A stretch of 38,088 bases of DNA from NCBI GenBank assembly GCA_003158735.1, contig PMLB01000412.1, positions 7,235 to 45,322 of the forward strand, read 5' to 3'. The notes under the pieces are model-generated. The model saw only the letters and a program-made list of their open reading frames with translations, had not been told where the DNA came from and did not search any database. How positions within the stretch are numbered: position 1 is the stretch's first letter; each line of letters begins with the position of its first letter. Position numbers and translations under genes: made by a program. Source of the DNA: Myxococcales bacterium. Lineage in GTDB: Bacteria; Myxococcota_A; Polyangia; Fen-1088. Positions 7,892 through 15,806 of this stretch are shown here, piece by piece.

Positions 7892-8353
7892 CTACGTCAG
7901 CAATATCGCTACACCACACCGGACCTTGCCCCTCGCTTGGAGGTGCTGGTTAGGATCTTGAACCCGGCCCATGAACAGAATGGCACCGGTGGGCTGGTCA
8001 TACAGGAAATAGATGAAGGGACGGGTTGCGTCGACCACTAGCCCCATCGGGGCGGCACTGCCGGCTCCCACAACCCCGGCAGTGGCGGCTGCCGCTTCGG
8101 TGCCCTTTTCCGCGACGTCGATAAATGCCTTGTGGATGACGTCCGAGATAAACAGGTTGTGCGTACCATCCATGCCCGAGAAGTCGGCGGTGCCATAGAT
8201 GAAGGCCGATGTCATGCCCAGGGCCTGGAGGAGTACCTTCAAACTCGTCGCGGTCTCGATTTTGAAACGGGGAAGCGTAAGAAGAACCTGCTGGTTGGTC
8301 AGCCCTGCCACCAGAGGGAACACAACAACCGGTCCCAGGTCGAATCCATCGAG
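7892..8353 (-). pseudogene. C-terminal fragment of a serpin (serine protease inhibitor)
   Basis: The open frame runs from just after a TGA at 8354-8356 to the stop at 7892 (about 153 residues; serpins have ~370-400). It contains 'VLLTLPRFKIET', 'DVIHKAFIDVAEKGTEAAAAT' split by the family's hinge pattern, a reactive-centre-loop region ('VVGAGSAAPMG'), and the C-terminal signature 'RPFIYFLYD..TGAILFMGRV'. The hinge alanines needed for loop insertion are kept, so the ancestor was probably inhibitory. The N-terminal two thirds and the export signal are missing, and no start with a ribosome site is present. After the signature a 19-residue non-homologous tail follows, hinting at a damaged 3' end. 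Non-functional as it stands. Confidence 0.8.
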
Positions 8354-8495
8354 TCATGGCTGCCTCCAGATCAAGTGAGCAGGTTATCAGCAAGTTCGAG
8401 GCCAAGGCCGAGTCTGGTCCAGTGCTTCTGGCAAGGCGACGGCGCCTTCTCGAAGGTGAACTGTTCGGACCCGTGCCGCCGCCAAACGAAGAGGG

Positions 8496-8840
8496 TCACG
8501 GAAGACCGCAAGTGAACTGGGTGCACTCCCAGCGACTGTTTTGCACGTTGTAAGCGCAGGGCGTGTATGTCATGGGGTTCGTGACCGTCCCCGCATCGAG
8601 CGGAGCGCAGTCCGAATCGTTGATGCAGAGGTCCGATGCCGTATGGCAATAGTAGGGGTTCGGACCGCCATAGTTCCTGCCCTCGACCACGGCTTCGGGA
8701 TTTGTAGAGTAGCAGGTCTCCATTGAGGGAGAGCAATATCCGCCTGGGCCGCAATCCGAGTCCACGGCGCAATTGCCTCCAATGTCACACACGTTCGCGC
8801 TGTTGTTTGTTGGGCAGCGCCACGGTCCAACGTATCGGCC
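8496..8840 (-). pseudogene. C-terminal fragment of a Cys-rich secreted protein
   Basis: The frame just downstream of the TGA at 8841-8843 reads 'RCPTNNS', then 'CAVDSDCGPGGYCSPSMETC', 'PYYCHTASDLC' and 'INDSDCAP', ending at 8496-8498. It is clearly related to the last ~90 residues of the broken gene at 1877-2737, which has 'CRVDSDC...GFCSPS' and 'PYHCHTSSDTC'. There is no start codon with a signal peptide. The bases 8357-8495 hold no recognisable gene. This piece sits in the same frame directly behind the stop of the interrupted gene upstream, marking a clean deletion joint. Confidence 0.7.
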
Positions 8841-9317
8841 TCATATCTTGAGACCGTCACGAAATACTCGCGCCCAGAAGTCCATCACCGATACAGCATC
8901 GTCGACGAACGCATGGGCTGTGCCGTCAACCATGTTCACCAACAGGGCACTTACGTCAAAGGCCGAGGATTGGAATGCAGCCTCTTAAAAGGCACCGTCG
9001 TGGACATCAGTGCTCGTCACCGCTGGTTTCCGTGTGAGTCTGATGTGGGTGTGTTTTGATCCGTTGGAAAGATCACGCATCACCTTCATCGCAGGGCATT
9101 CGCGATTTACGGCAGCATAGAAGTCCGTGAAGTCACGGAATTCGCCCTTGATCCGAGGCTCGTGCTCCCAGACCCACTCGCGCATGTGATGTGCGTTCAT
9201 CGCAAAGTTCATGGCGTGCCGAGAGGAGAGAGGTTCTTGCATTAGGTCTGCGAACTCCACCTCGAGCTTCTTCAAGTAGTCATGGTGATCTTTCAGTTCG
9301 AACGAGTAGTCTGCCAT
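8841..9317 (-). pseudogene. Small conserved-looking protein gene split by a single in-frame TAA
   Basis: From ATG 9315-9317 ('MADYSFELKDHHDYLKKL') the frame runs 110 codons to TAA at 8985-8987. It then stays open in the same frame for 47 further codons ('EAAFQSSAFDVSALL' to 'MDFWARVFRDGLKI') to TGA 8841-8843. The total of 158 sense codons plus one stop, with convincing protein-like sequence on both sides, shows a nonsense mutation rather than two genes. The N-terminal part has conserved-looking 'SSRHAMNFAMNAHHMREWVW' spacing and 'LSNGSKHTHI'. It is cytosolic and I do not recognise the function. A 110-residue truncated product may still be made. Confidence 0.65.
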
Positions 9318-9404
9318 TCAAAGGCCCTGGTCGGCCGCGAGAATCGTCAGGTCGTCAAGGCATTCGCCGCCGGCTCCGAGCAGCAGCACCAAATCCTCCA
9401 CCAT
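9318..9404 (-). mobile_element. Relic of an IS1380-type transposase N-terminal region
   Basis: Immediately upstream of the preceding gene's ATG, and ending in TGA 9318-9320, a 28-codon frame reads 'MVEDLVLLLGAGGECLDDL' and 'ILAADQGL'. IS1380-family transposases carry a helix of the form 'LLLNLAGGDCVDDL..L.AD.G' at about residue 70-100, which fits well. No catalytic DDE part, terminal repeats or target duplication are found. It is a degraded footprint of an insertion sequence. Its stop is adjacent to the ATG of the next frame, so the junction may now serve as that gene's leader. Confidence 0.5.
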
Positions 9405-9554
9405 CTCGGATACACATCGAGTTTCTGAAAGCCGAACATGCATGAGTTTCGGCAACAGAGCGGAAAAGTTGCACGGCCACGGCCACGACCTCCGTCTTCA
9501 CCCAGCGGGTGACGGCTTCGTCGCACCAAAAGCCAAACGCCACGGCTGGGTACG

Positions 9555-9586
9555 CCCTGATCCCGCGCCTTGGCGCGGGATCAGGG
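9555..9586. repeat. Perfect 32-bp palindrome (15-bp arms, TT centre)
   Basis: Arms 'ccctgatcccgcgcc' and its exact reverse complement flank a central TT. The very GC-rich hairpin is followed by 'ggtgacgg' rather than a T-run, so it is not a canonical intrinsic terminator, although it could act as one. It lies in non-coding sequence between an IS relic and the STAND gene and could be a mobile-element end, a REP-like element or a protein-binding site. Confidence 0.85.
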
Positions 9587-10142
9587 GGTGACGGATGTGC
9601 CAGCTCCATCTTTGCCGGCTTGCCAGCGTCGACAGGCGTGGCTCTATCCTGCCGTGGTCTTGATCTTGTGCGTTCGCCTCTTCGGCCTGCCTGGCCCTGG
9701 CTGCTTGGTCCTTGGCCTTCGGGTTCAAGCTGCGCAGGCGGCTTGAATTTTGGCCCATGCTAGCCAGCAGCACTCCCAGATCATGGCTACCAGATTATCA
9801 GCAAGGCGGTGCAGGGGCATCATCGCATTTCCGGGAGGCATATGGGGGTTGGGCTGGGTGGTGTAGATCAAGATTCCTCACTCGTCGACATAGCCACCCC
9901 TGGTTGCCGACTTCCCGAGTTGTTTTCGCTCAGATACCACAGAGCCATTTTGCTTTCACCAAATCGCATCCGCAGAAAATCTCCGACATATGACCCGGAC
10001 ATTTCGTGTGTCACGGACGCAACTGCCCCCCGCGCTGTTCATTTTTCCCGCCGCACTGGTACGCTAGCAGCCTGCGGGCGGATGCACGGCATCCACGATC
10101 ACTTGGCAGGTTTTACGCAGATCCACACCAGGGGGACGAAAC
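9587..10142 (+). promoter_or_regulatory. Leader region of the STAND gene, otherwise no recognisable gene
   Basis: About 550 bp without convincing coding sequence on either strand. The last 130 bp are comparatively AT-rich near 'ttcatttttccc' and end in a strong ribosome site 'AGGGGG' seven bases before ATG 10143, so the promoter is probably here. I could not identify convincing -35/-10 boxes. Confidence 0.4.
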
Positions 10143-13100
10143 ATGTCGGGCAATAAGAAGCTTTTTCTCTCGGCGGTCAGCAGCGAATTCCTCAGCTACC
10201 GCGAACTGCTGAAGAGCTACCTCAAGCGGCCCGCGCTCGATGTGGCCGAGCAGGAAGATTTCATGGTCAGCGGCGGCAGCACGCTCGCGAAACTCGATGG
10301 CTACATTTGCGCTTGCGACGGCATCATCCACCTCATCGGCAAAGCCACCGGAGCCATGCCGGAAGAGATCGCGGTCGCCGGGTTGCTCAAGAAGTATCCC
10401 AACTTCGCCGCCGAATTGCCCCCGCTCGCGCCCTTGCTGAGCAAGCCGCAACCCGGTTTTTCGTACACGCAGTGGGAGGCGTATCTCGCGCGCTATCACG
10501 GGCGTCCGCTCTTTGTTTACCTTCCGGAGGACTTTGATTCCGATACCCCCCCTGTCCCCCGCCAAGACTGCTTCGTCTTCAACGCCTTGGAAGTGCAGGC
10601 GCAAAGGGAACACTATCGGCGCATCTGCGACCTCGGGCACGACCGCGGGCAGTTCCGCAACGAAGAGCGCCTCAGCTCTGCCGTGCTCCGCGACCTGGTC
10701 GAGATTCTGCCACGGCTGGAGACGACTATCGACGTCTCCCCCACCAGGCTCCGCCACAGTGCCGAGCGGCTCATCGGGCGCGACGAAGATCTCGCCCGAC
10801 TCGACGCCGCCTGGAACGGCGGGAAGAACGTGGTCATCATCCGCGCCTTTGGCGGCATGGGAAAAACCTCGCTTGTCGCCACCTGGATGGCCGAGCTGGC
10901 CACGAAGAACTGGTGCGGCGCCGAGCGCGTCTTCGATTGGACCTTCTACAGCCAGGGCACGAGCGACCAGCGCACCGCCTCGGCCGACTCGTTCATCGCC
11001 GCTGCCCTGCAGGCCTTTGGCGATCCCGATCCCACACAGGGTTCCGCATGGGAGCGCGGCGCGCGCCTCGCCGGTCTCGTTGGGAAAGCCCGCTGTCTCA
11101 TGGTGCTTGATGGCCTGGAGCCGCTGCAATACCCGCATGGGACGATGGAGGGAAAGCTCAAGGACCAAGGCATTGAAGCCTTGCTCAAGGGCCTTTGCGC
11201 CCACAATGCCGGGCTTTGCGTGGTCACCACGCGGGAAAAGGTCCCCGACATCCAGCAATACTATGGCGGCACTGCCGACGACATCGCCCTGACCGCGCTC
11301 ACCGACCTCGCCGGCGCGGCGCTGCTACACCATCACGGAGCCAAGCGCGCCGGGGCCCATGAAATCAAACCCGACGACCCGGAACTGCAAGCCGCCAGCC
11401 GCGAAGTGCGCGGCCACGGCCTCACCCTGCAATTGCTCGGGCAGTATCTGCGGCTTATCGAAGAAAGTGGCGACGGCGACATTCTCAAGCGCAGCACCGT
11501 ACGCCTCGCGGATGCCGATCGCGAATACCAGAACGACGCCTCCCGTCCCTGCGGCCACGCCTTCAAGGCCATGGAAGCCTACCAAAAATGGTTCATGCGC
11601 GAGGGCGACAAAGGCCTTCGCCAGCTCGCCGTTCTGCGGCTGCTCGGCCTCTTCGACCGGCCGGCATCCAAGGGCTGCCTCGAAGCCCTGCGAAAGGAGC
11701 CAGTCATCGCCGGGCTGACCGAGCCGCTGATCGGGCTCGATCCCCGCGACTGGACAAGTGTCTCGCGTCGCTTGGAGGAGATCAATCTGCTCACCGTGCG
11801 GACCGATGGCTCCCTCGACGCGCATCCTCTCCTGCGGGAGTACTTCGGCCAGCGGCTGCGCGCTACGCAGCCCGAGGCCTGGCGGGCGGCGCACCGACGG
11901 CTCTACCAACACCTCTGCGCGACTACAAAGGAAGGCAACCAGCCCACCCTCGGAGATCTCCAACCGCTCTACCAAGCCGTGGCCCACGGCTGCCAGGCGG
12001 GGCTGCAACAGAAGGCGTGGGAAAAGGTCTACTTTGCCCGCATCAGGCGATCGGGGGAATTCTGGGGCACGTCGAAACTCGGCGCGTACGCTCCCGACTT
12101 GGGAGCCGTCGCCTGCTTCTTCGAGAGCCCGTGGAACCGCGTCTCGCCCGCGCTCACGGAACACGCCCGGGGCTTGCTGCTGGCCGCAGCTGGCTACAGC
12201 CTGCGCGCCTTGGGCCGGGTGGCAGAGGCCGTCGAACCGATGCGGGCTAATCTAGAGATGTGCGTCGAGCAGAAGGAATGGCTAAACGCTAGCTTGGGCG
12301 CCGAGAACCTGAGCGGGCTGAAGCTGGCGCTGGGCGAGGTGGCCGCGGCGGTGGAGCACGCTCAAGCCTGCATGACCTACGCCGAGAGAACCGACGATGC
12401 GTTTCGGCGGATGGTCGGTCGCGCGACCCTTGCCCACGCCCTGCACCAGGCGGGCCATCGGGCCAAGGCGCAGGCGCTTTTTGAGGACGCCGAGCAGAGG
12501 CAGGCCACCGGCCAGCCTGCCTATCCGATGATGTACTCGACTTATGGATTCCAGTATTGCGACCTGCTCTTGGCAGAGGCGGAGCGGGAGGCGGGGAAGG
12601 CAGAAGGAGAAATCAAGAAGGAAGAATTGCTCGCCCAATGTCGCGTCGTCCTGAAGCGCGTGATGAGGATTTTTGAATGGCGCAAAACTCCGAGTTGGAA
12701 TCCAGATTACAGTGGGGCCTTCCATGTCGCCCTCGACCACCTTACCCGGGGCCGCGCTGCGCTTTACGCGGTCGAGTCTTGTGGCCGCCGACGTGGGTCG
12801 GCGCAAACTTCCTCCTTGCCGGCCCCGTCCGAAGAGAGCCAGTACGGACTCACATTCGCGGCTGAGGAACTTGACTCCGCCGTCTCTGGCCTCCGCGCCG
12901 CCGGCGTGCAACAGCACCTCCCGCGCGGTCTCCTCACCCGCGCCTGGCTGCGCAGTCTCACCGGCCCGCGCACCGGCGCAGCGAGCGCGCAGAGTGATCT
13001 CGACGAGGCCTGGGAAATCGCCGAGCGCGGGCCCATGCCGCTCCACAGGGCCGACATCCATCTATATCGCGCGCGGCTCTTCTTTCGCGAGAAAGCATAC

Positions 13101-13235
13101 CCGTGGCAATCCCCGCAGGACGATCTCGCCGAGGCTCGTCGCCTGATCTTCAAACACGGCTACCTGCGCCGGAAGGAAGAACTCGAAGACGCGGAAGCCG
13201 CTCTGGAGCATTTCGGAAACGCGCTCACGCCATGA
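10143..13235 (+). CDS. STAND (NLR-like) ATPase: DUF4062-like N-terminus, NTPase core, TPR-like C-terminus
   Basis: A 1030-residue soluble protein from ATG 10143 (AGGGGG site). Residues 1-130 ('KLFLSAVSSEFLSYRELL', 'EQEDF', 'CDGIIHLIG') form a Rossmann-like domain of the DUF4062/TIR-like type found at the front of bacterial STAND proteins. A STAND NTPase follows: 'LIGRDEDLARLDAAW' at 210-224, Walker A 'FGGMGKTS' at 236-243, Walker B 'LMVLDGLEP' with D323, and sensor-like 'VVTTRE' at 360-365. After a winged-helix-like region, residues ~600-1020 are helical repeats of TPR type ('EHARGLLLAAAGYSLRALG', 'EEAxE' patterns). STAND proteins oligomerise on ligand sensing; many bacterial ones are anti-phage sensors. 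A frameshifted TIR-like gene is coupled to its stop (ATGA at 13232). The defence role is inferred; signalling regulation is the alternative. Confidence 0.88.
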   Translation: MSGNKKLFLSAVSSEFLSYRELLKSYLKRPALDVAEQEDFMVSGGSTLAKLDGYICACDGIIHLIGKATGAMPEEIAVAGLLKKYPNFAAELPPLAPLLSKPQPGFSYTQWEAYLARYHGRPLFVYLPEDFDSDTPPVPRQDCFVFNALEVQAQREHYRRICDLGHDRGQFRNEERLSSAVLRDLVEILPRLETTIDVSPTRLRHSAERLIGRDEDLARLDAAWNGGKNVVIIRAFGGMGKTSLVATWMAELATKNWCGAERVFDWTFYSQGTSDQRTASADSFIAAALQAFGDPDPTQGSAWERGARLAGLVGKARCLMVLDGLEPLQYPHGTMEGKLKDQGIEALLKGLCAHNAGLCVVTTREKVPDIQQYYGGTADDIALTALTDLAGAALLHHHGAKRAGAHEIKPDDPELQAASREVRGHGLTLQLLGQYLRLIEESGDGDILKRSTVRLADADREYQNDASRPCGHAFKAMEAYQKWFMREGDKGLRQLAVLRLLGLFDRPASKGCLEALRKEPVIAGLTEPLIGLDPRDWTSVSRRLEEINLLTVRTDGSLDAHPLLREYFGQRLRATQPEAWRAAHRRLYQHLCATTKEGNQPTLGDLQPLYQAVAHGCQAGLQQKAWEKVYFARIRRSGEFWGTSKLGAYAPDLGAVACFFESPWNRVSPALTEHARGLLLAAAGYSLRALGRVAEAVEPMRANLEMCVEQKEWLNASLGAENLSGLKLALGEVAAAVEHAQACMTYAERTDDAFRRMVGRATLAHALHQAGHRAKAQALFEDAEQRQATGQPAYPMMYSTYGFQYCDLLLAEAEREAGKAEGEIKKEELLAQCRVVLKRVMRIFEWRKTPSWNPDYSGAFHVALDHLTRGRAALYAVESCGRRRGSAQTSSLPAPSEESQYGLTFAAEELDSAVSGLRAAGVQQHLPRGLLTRAWLRSLTGPRTGAASAQSDLDEAWEIAERGPMPLHRADIHLYRARLFFREKAYPWQSPQDDLAEARRLIFKHGYLRRKEELEDAEAALEHFGNALTP

Positions 13236-13337
13236 GCCCGCAACAGCAAGAGCATCTTCATCAGCCACCGGCGCGACCCGAACGGAGAATCGCAGGCGCT
13301 GTTCTGCCTCGATGTGATATCGATCACCGCCGCCTGA
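13232..13337 (+). pseudogene. Frameshifted, truncated start of a TIR-like effector gene
   Basis: ATG 13232-13234 overlaps the STAND stop (TGA 13233-13235), the classic ATGA coupling. The ATG frame reads 'MSPQQQ' and then loses meaning. One base out of frame, 13248-13304 encodes 'KSIFISHRRDPNGESQALF', the characteristic first strand and BB-region start of TIR/SEFIR domains ('FISY..' pattern). Deleting one base near 13245 would fuse the two. The frame stops at 13335-13337, far short of a ~130-residue TIR domain, so this is the dead remainder of an operon partner. TIR domains in bacterial defence cleave NAD or make cADPR-type signals. Confidence 0.6.
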
Positions 13338-13454
13338 TTGAAGGCGTGCGGGAAACCCCACGGCCCATTTCCGGCGCGCCACCAATAGTTCTTGCGCCAC
13401 ACACAGAGATTCTTTCCGGGTATAGGGCCGGGCCAGGTTTTCAACTTGGAAGCC

Positions 13455-13583
13455 GGCGTATCGTTGCATGAAGTGAGCACGGCCATCGGCCACTCGTCAC
13501 CGGTGGTGACCAAACGCTGCTACGACCACCGCGTGCGCAAGACGTCTTCGGCGGCGATTACAGCAAGGTTGAAGAAGAAGTAG
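13455..13583 (+). pseudogene. C-terminal relic of a tyrosine recombinase (phage-type integrase)
   Basis: The frame to TAG 13581-13583 encodes 'GVSLHEVSTAIGHSSPVV' followed by 'TKRCYDHRVRK' and a basic tail. This is the integrase C-terminus with the catalytic 'GHSS' histidine and the Tyr nucleophile in 'CYDH'. The catalytic Arg boxes and everything upstream are missing. The interval 13338-13454 is unassigned. Its position right behind the STAND/TIR genes suggests this cassette arrived on an integrative element. Confidence 0.7.
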
Positions 13584-13792
13584 GCGGCACCCCGGCGTCG
13601 GACGGGCCTTGACTGCCGCGCCTCGCTTGAGATTCGGCCATGAGTACCGACAAGCGGAAGCGTAGCCGGAGGCCGCGCGCTCTCTTCGCGGACGATGGCG
13701 CAGGTCTCGTCAAAATCGCGGGCCAAGGTACCCTCATCATGAAGCTAACCACATTGTCGACCTCACGTCGTTTTTTAGGGAGAATATCTGTC

Positions 13793-14737
13793 ATGGCGAA
13801 CCCGGAATCACCTGCCGTACAACTCGAAACTCTCAAGTCGATTTGGGAGCAGTACCGCGCACAAGCGAAGACGTCTAGAAGATTGAAGGCCGAGCAGGGC
13901 CGGTGGCAACGGATACTACTGGTTGGCACCGTCGTGGCGCTACTCGCGACACCATTTTCTAAGACACTTGAGGCTAATGGACTTGCTGGGGCCGCAAAAG
14001 TCCTGGTCATCATCGCTACGCTGATCTTTGCGCTACTCGCATGGCTCAACAAGGAGGTTCTGGGTGATGACTCCCAGCAACCTTGGGTCCGAGCTCGACA
14101 AACCGGGGAGGGCCTGAAATCGCTCGCCTTCAGGTTCCTCGGAGGCATTCCCCCTTACGACGGTGCGAGCTCGCCCAGGATCGCCCTTGAGAGAGCAGCC
14201 GAATTAGTCACCAAGACTGGCGTAGCAGCGGACCGGGTGGACGAGAAAGAGCGGGCAGAGAAGATTCCGCCAGCGCCAATGTCCCCGGCTGAATACGTTG
14301 AGAGGCGCCTCGACGACCAGCTTGCCTACTATGAGCGAGAAGCGGAGCGTGAGAGGAAGATCGAAGGCCGCATCACCAGTATTGGGCGCTTGATCTCCCT
14401 GGGAGTTGCCGTTTTTGGTGCGCTAGGCGCGTTCATTGCCCAGGAGTGGCGCGAGATTTGGGTTCCTGCCCTTGGAGTCGCGAGCACGATGGTGACGACA
14501 CAGATGACCCGGGCACGTCATCGTTTTCTCGTCGAAAGCTACTCGACGACTGCTGTGAAACTCCGGTTCGCCAGGGCGGCGTGGAACATCTCGCCCAAGA
14601 CTCAGGACGACGCGGACAAGTTGGTCGCTACGGTCGAGTCTATTCTCGTCGATGAGAACGCCGGCTGGGTCCAGCAGATGCTCCTCAAGCCCGTGGTGCC
14701 TGACTCAGGGCCAGACAGAACAAATCCGAGGCCATGA
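13793..14737 (+). CDS. Tandem SLATT/DUF4231 membrane protein, likely pore-forming effector
   Basis: A 314-residue protein. ATG 13793 is preferred over an in-frame start at 13640 because a GGGAGA ribosome site sits nine bases upstream and the extension is Arg-rich and unlike the domain. First unit: 'IWEQYRAQAKTSRRLKAEQ', hydrophobic segments around residues 38-56 and 63-82 (protein numbering from 13793), then 'RARQTGEGLKSLAFRFL'. Second unit: 'QLAYYEREAERERKIEGR', two hydrophobic segments, then 'RHRFLVESYSTTAVKLRFA'. Two copies of helix, two TM segments and amphipathic helix match SLATT domains, predicted membrane effectors of nucleotide-dependent conflict systems. A partner frame begins at an ATGA overlap (14734) but is cut off. 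No nucleotidyltransferase is adjacent, so the trigger is unknown. Confidence 0.8.
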   Translation: MANPESPAVQLETLKSIWEQYRAQAKTSRRLKAEQGRWQRILLVGTVVALLATPFSKTLEANGLAGAAKVLVIIATLIFALLAWLNKEVLGDDSQQPWVRARQTGEGLKSLAFRFLGGIPPYDGASSPRIALERAAELVTKTGVAADRVDEKERAEKIPPAPMSPAEYVERRLDDQLAYYEREAERERKIEGRITSIGRLISLGVAVFGALGAFIAQEWREIWVPALGVASTMVTTQMTRARHRFLVESYSTTAVKLRFARAAWNISPKTQDDADKLVATVESILVDENAGWVQQMLLKPVVPDSGPDRTNPRP

Positions 14738-15184
14738 ACAAAGACAAGAGTGGAGACGATTCTTTGAAGGCCCCGCAAGTCGATCAAAGTTCAATCCAGA
14801 TAGTCGCATTGAGCGACCCTTCTGCGCCTCGCGGATCTTCCAGATCATGTAGGCCTTGTTGGTCGAGCCGGTGGGCCGGCCGACCACTTCCAAGTAGCGG
14901 GCTTGCAGCTCGGGCACTTCGAGCCTGGTGAGCTTCCCGCCGGCGGCAGCGGGCTCCGGCTGCGCGGTGGCTTCGGTCTCGGCACCGGGTGCGGCAGCCT
15001 CGGGTGCCTTCTCGGCCTTCGCGCCAGCGTCGGCGGTCTGGAGCGCCACGCTGATGCGGCGGATCAGGAAGGTCTTGTTCGGACTGCGGCTGGTCTCGCC
15101 GGTGACCTCGGCGAACTTCGCCTGCAGCTCGTTCAGCTTCATCTTGTGCAGATTCGCGATGTCCTTCTTCGTCGTCTTGCTCAT
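14705..15184 (-). CDS. Small protein with two DUF2924-like N-terminal motifs, C-terminus altered by junction
   Basis: ATG 15182-15184 with GGAGAGAACC site. The genuine part is about 118 residues. It contains two copies of one motif: '[24 protein letters not shown]' (about residues 17-45) and '[24 protein letters not shown]' (about residues 88-115), separated by an Ala/Glu/Pro linker. This resembles the start of DUF2924 proteins, often found near serine recombinases in mobile regions; function unknown. After 'REAQKG' the frame continues to 14705 through sequence belonging to the SLATT operon, giving ~40 unrelated residues, so the natural C-terminus has been replaced. It follows the 102-residue gene by 58 bp and is probably co-transcribed with it. 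Confidence 0.65.
   Translation of the reverse strand: MSKTTKKDIANLHKMKLNELQAKFAEVTGETSRSPNKTFLIRRISVALQTADAGAKAEKAPEAAAPGAETEATAQPEPAAAGGKLTRLEVPELQARYLEVVGRPTGSTNKAYMIWKIREAQKGRSMRLSGLNFDRLAGPSKNRLHSCLCSWPRICSVWP
14734..14822 (+). pseudogene. Truncated partner gene of the SLATT protein
   Basis: ATG 14734-14736 overlaps the SLATT stop by four bases (ATGA). The frame reads '[18 protein letters not shown]' and '[10 protein letters not shown]', then enters sequence antisense to the C-terminal coding region of the minus-strand gene. Around 14822 the two genes' ends meet, so the partner kept only ~29 codons. The translational coupling implies the two products worked together. Too little remains to name the family. 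Confidence 0.5.
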
Positions 15185-15242
15185 GGTTCTCTCCTTCGGG
15201 GTTGGGCCGGCGCGAACCATCCGCGGCGGCGGGGTTCCGTAG

Positions 15243-15551
15243 TCACTTCGCGCTGGCCGCCTTTGCGAGTTTCTTGAAGCAGCCGAGGTCCAACGCGCGC
15301 GGGTCGCTGGTCACGAAGCTCCAGCGCCTCTCACCTTCGAGCCAGGGCTGCACCTCGATGCGGTCCTCGGCGGTCACGCCACCAGCGCGAGCGATCGCGT
15401 CCCCGTCGCGCAGGTACGAACCGTCGCGGTCAGGGTCATAGTCGGGTGTCGCCGCCCGCTTCATCACGGCCACGATGCGGACCTTCAGGCCGCGCAAGTA
15501 GGGGTGCTCGTCTCCGTGGTAGGTGGTCGTGCTGCCGAGAATCTTCGCCAT
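15243..15551 (-). CDS. Conserved hypothetical protein, 102 residues
   Basis: ATG 15549-15551 is preceded by a strong GGAGG site. The protein reads '[21 protein letters not shown]', then 'VRIVAVMK', '[20 protein letters not shown]' broken over a charged middle, and a '[18 protein letters not shown]' ending. It is soluble, with balanced charge and no signal or TM segment. The first gene of a two-gene minus-strand unit with the DUF2924-like gene, it is probably transcribed from 15552-15800, where no gene is seen. The family is not recognised with a function; an accessory role on a mobile element is a guess from context. Confidence 0.7.
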   Translation of the reverse strand: MAKILGSTTTYHGDEHPYLRGLKVRIVAVMKRAATPDYDPDRDGSYLRDGDAIARAGGVTAEDRIEVQPWLEGERRWSFVTSDPRALDLGCFKKLAKAASAK

Positions 15552-15806
15552 CTTTCGCCTCCGGGTTTGCGATCGGGTTCGTTGCGATCGATGACCACAT
15601 ACAGGCGTGACGTCGCGAGCACATCAAGGCGAATGCGACCGGAAATGGGTCGAATTCCGACGCCGCGACTGCACACGCGACCGTCGCCGCGACGAGGCGG
15701 CCTACAATGGAGGCGTCCACCGGCCGCGTTCAGCCAGAGCCACCAAGCCAAAGGGGTCGCGACACCACCTTGGAGCCGTTTGCAGCGAAGTCAGAATTGG
15801 AAGACC

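Noticed and set aside
10113-13061. Long minus-strand frames opposite the STAND gene
   Set aside because: The plus strand has full domain logic and a strong ribosome site; the antisense frames show no recognisable motif.
13640-13792. N-terminal extension of the SLATT protein from ATG 13640
   Set aside because: The extension has no domain similarity, and the internal ATG at 13793 has a well-spaced ribosome site.
2973-14737. A CBASS-like system linking the c-di-AMP synthase to the SLATT effector
   Set aside because: The genes are more than 10 kb apart with unrelated genes between, and a DacZ-like enzyme is a housekeeping-type cyclase rather than a CD-NTase.
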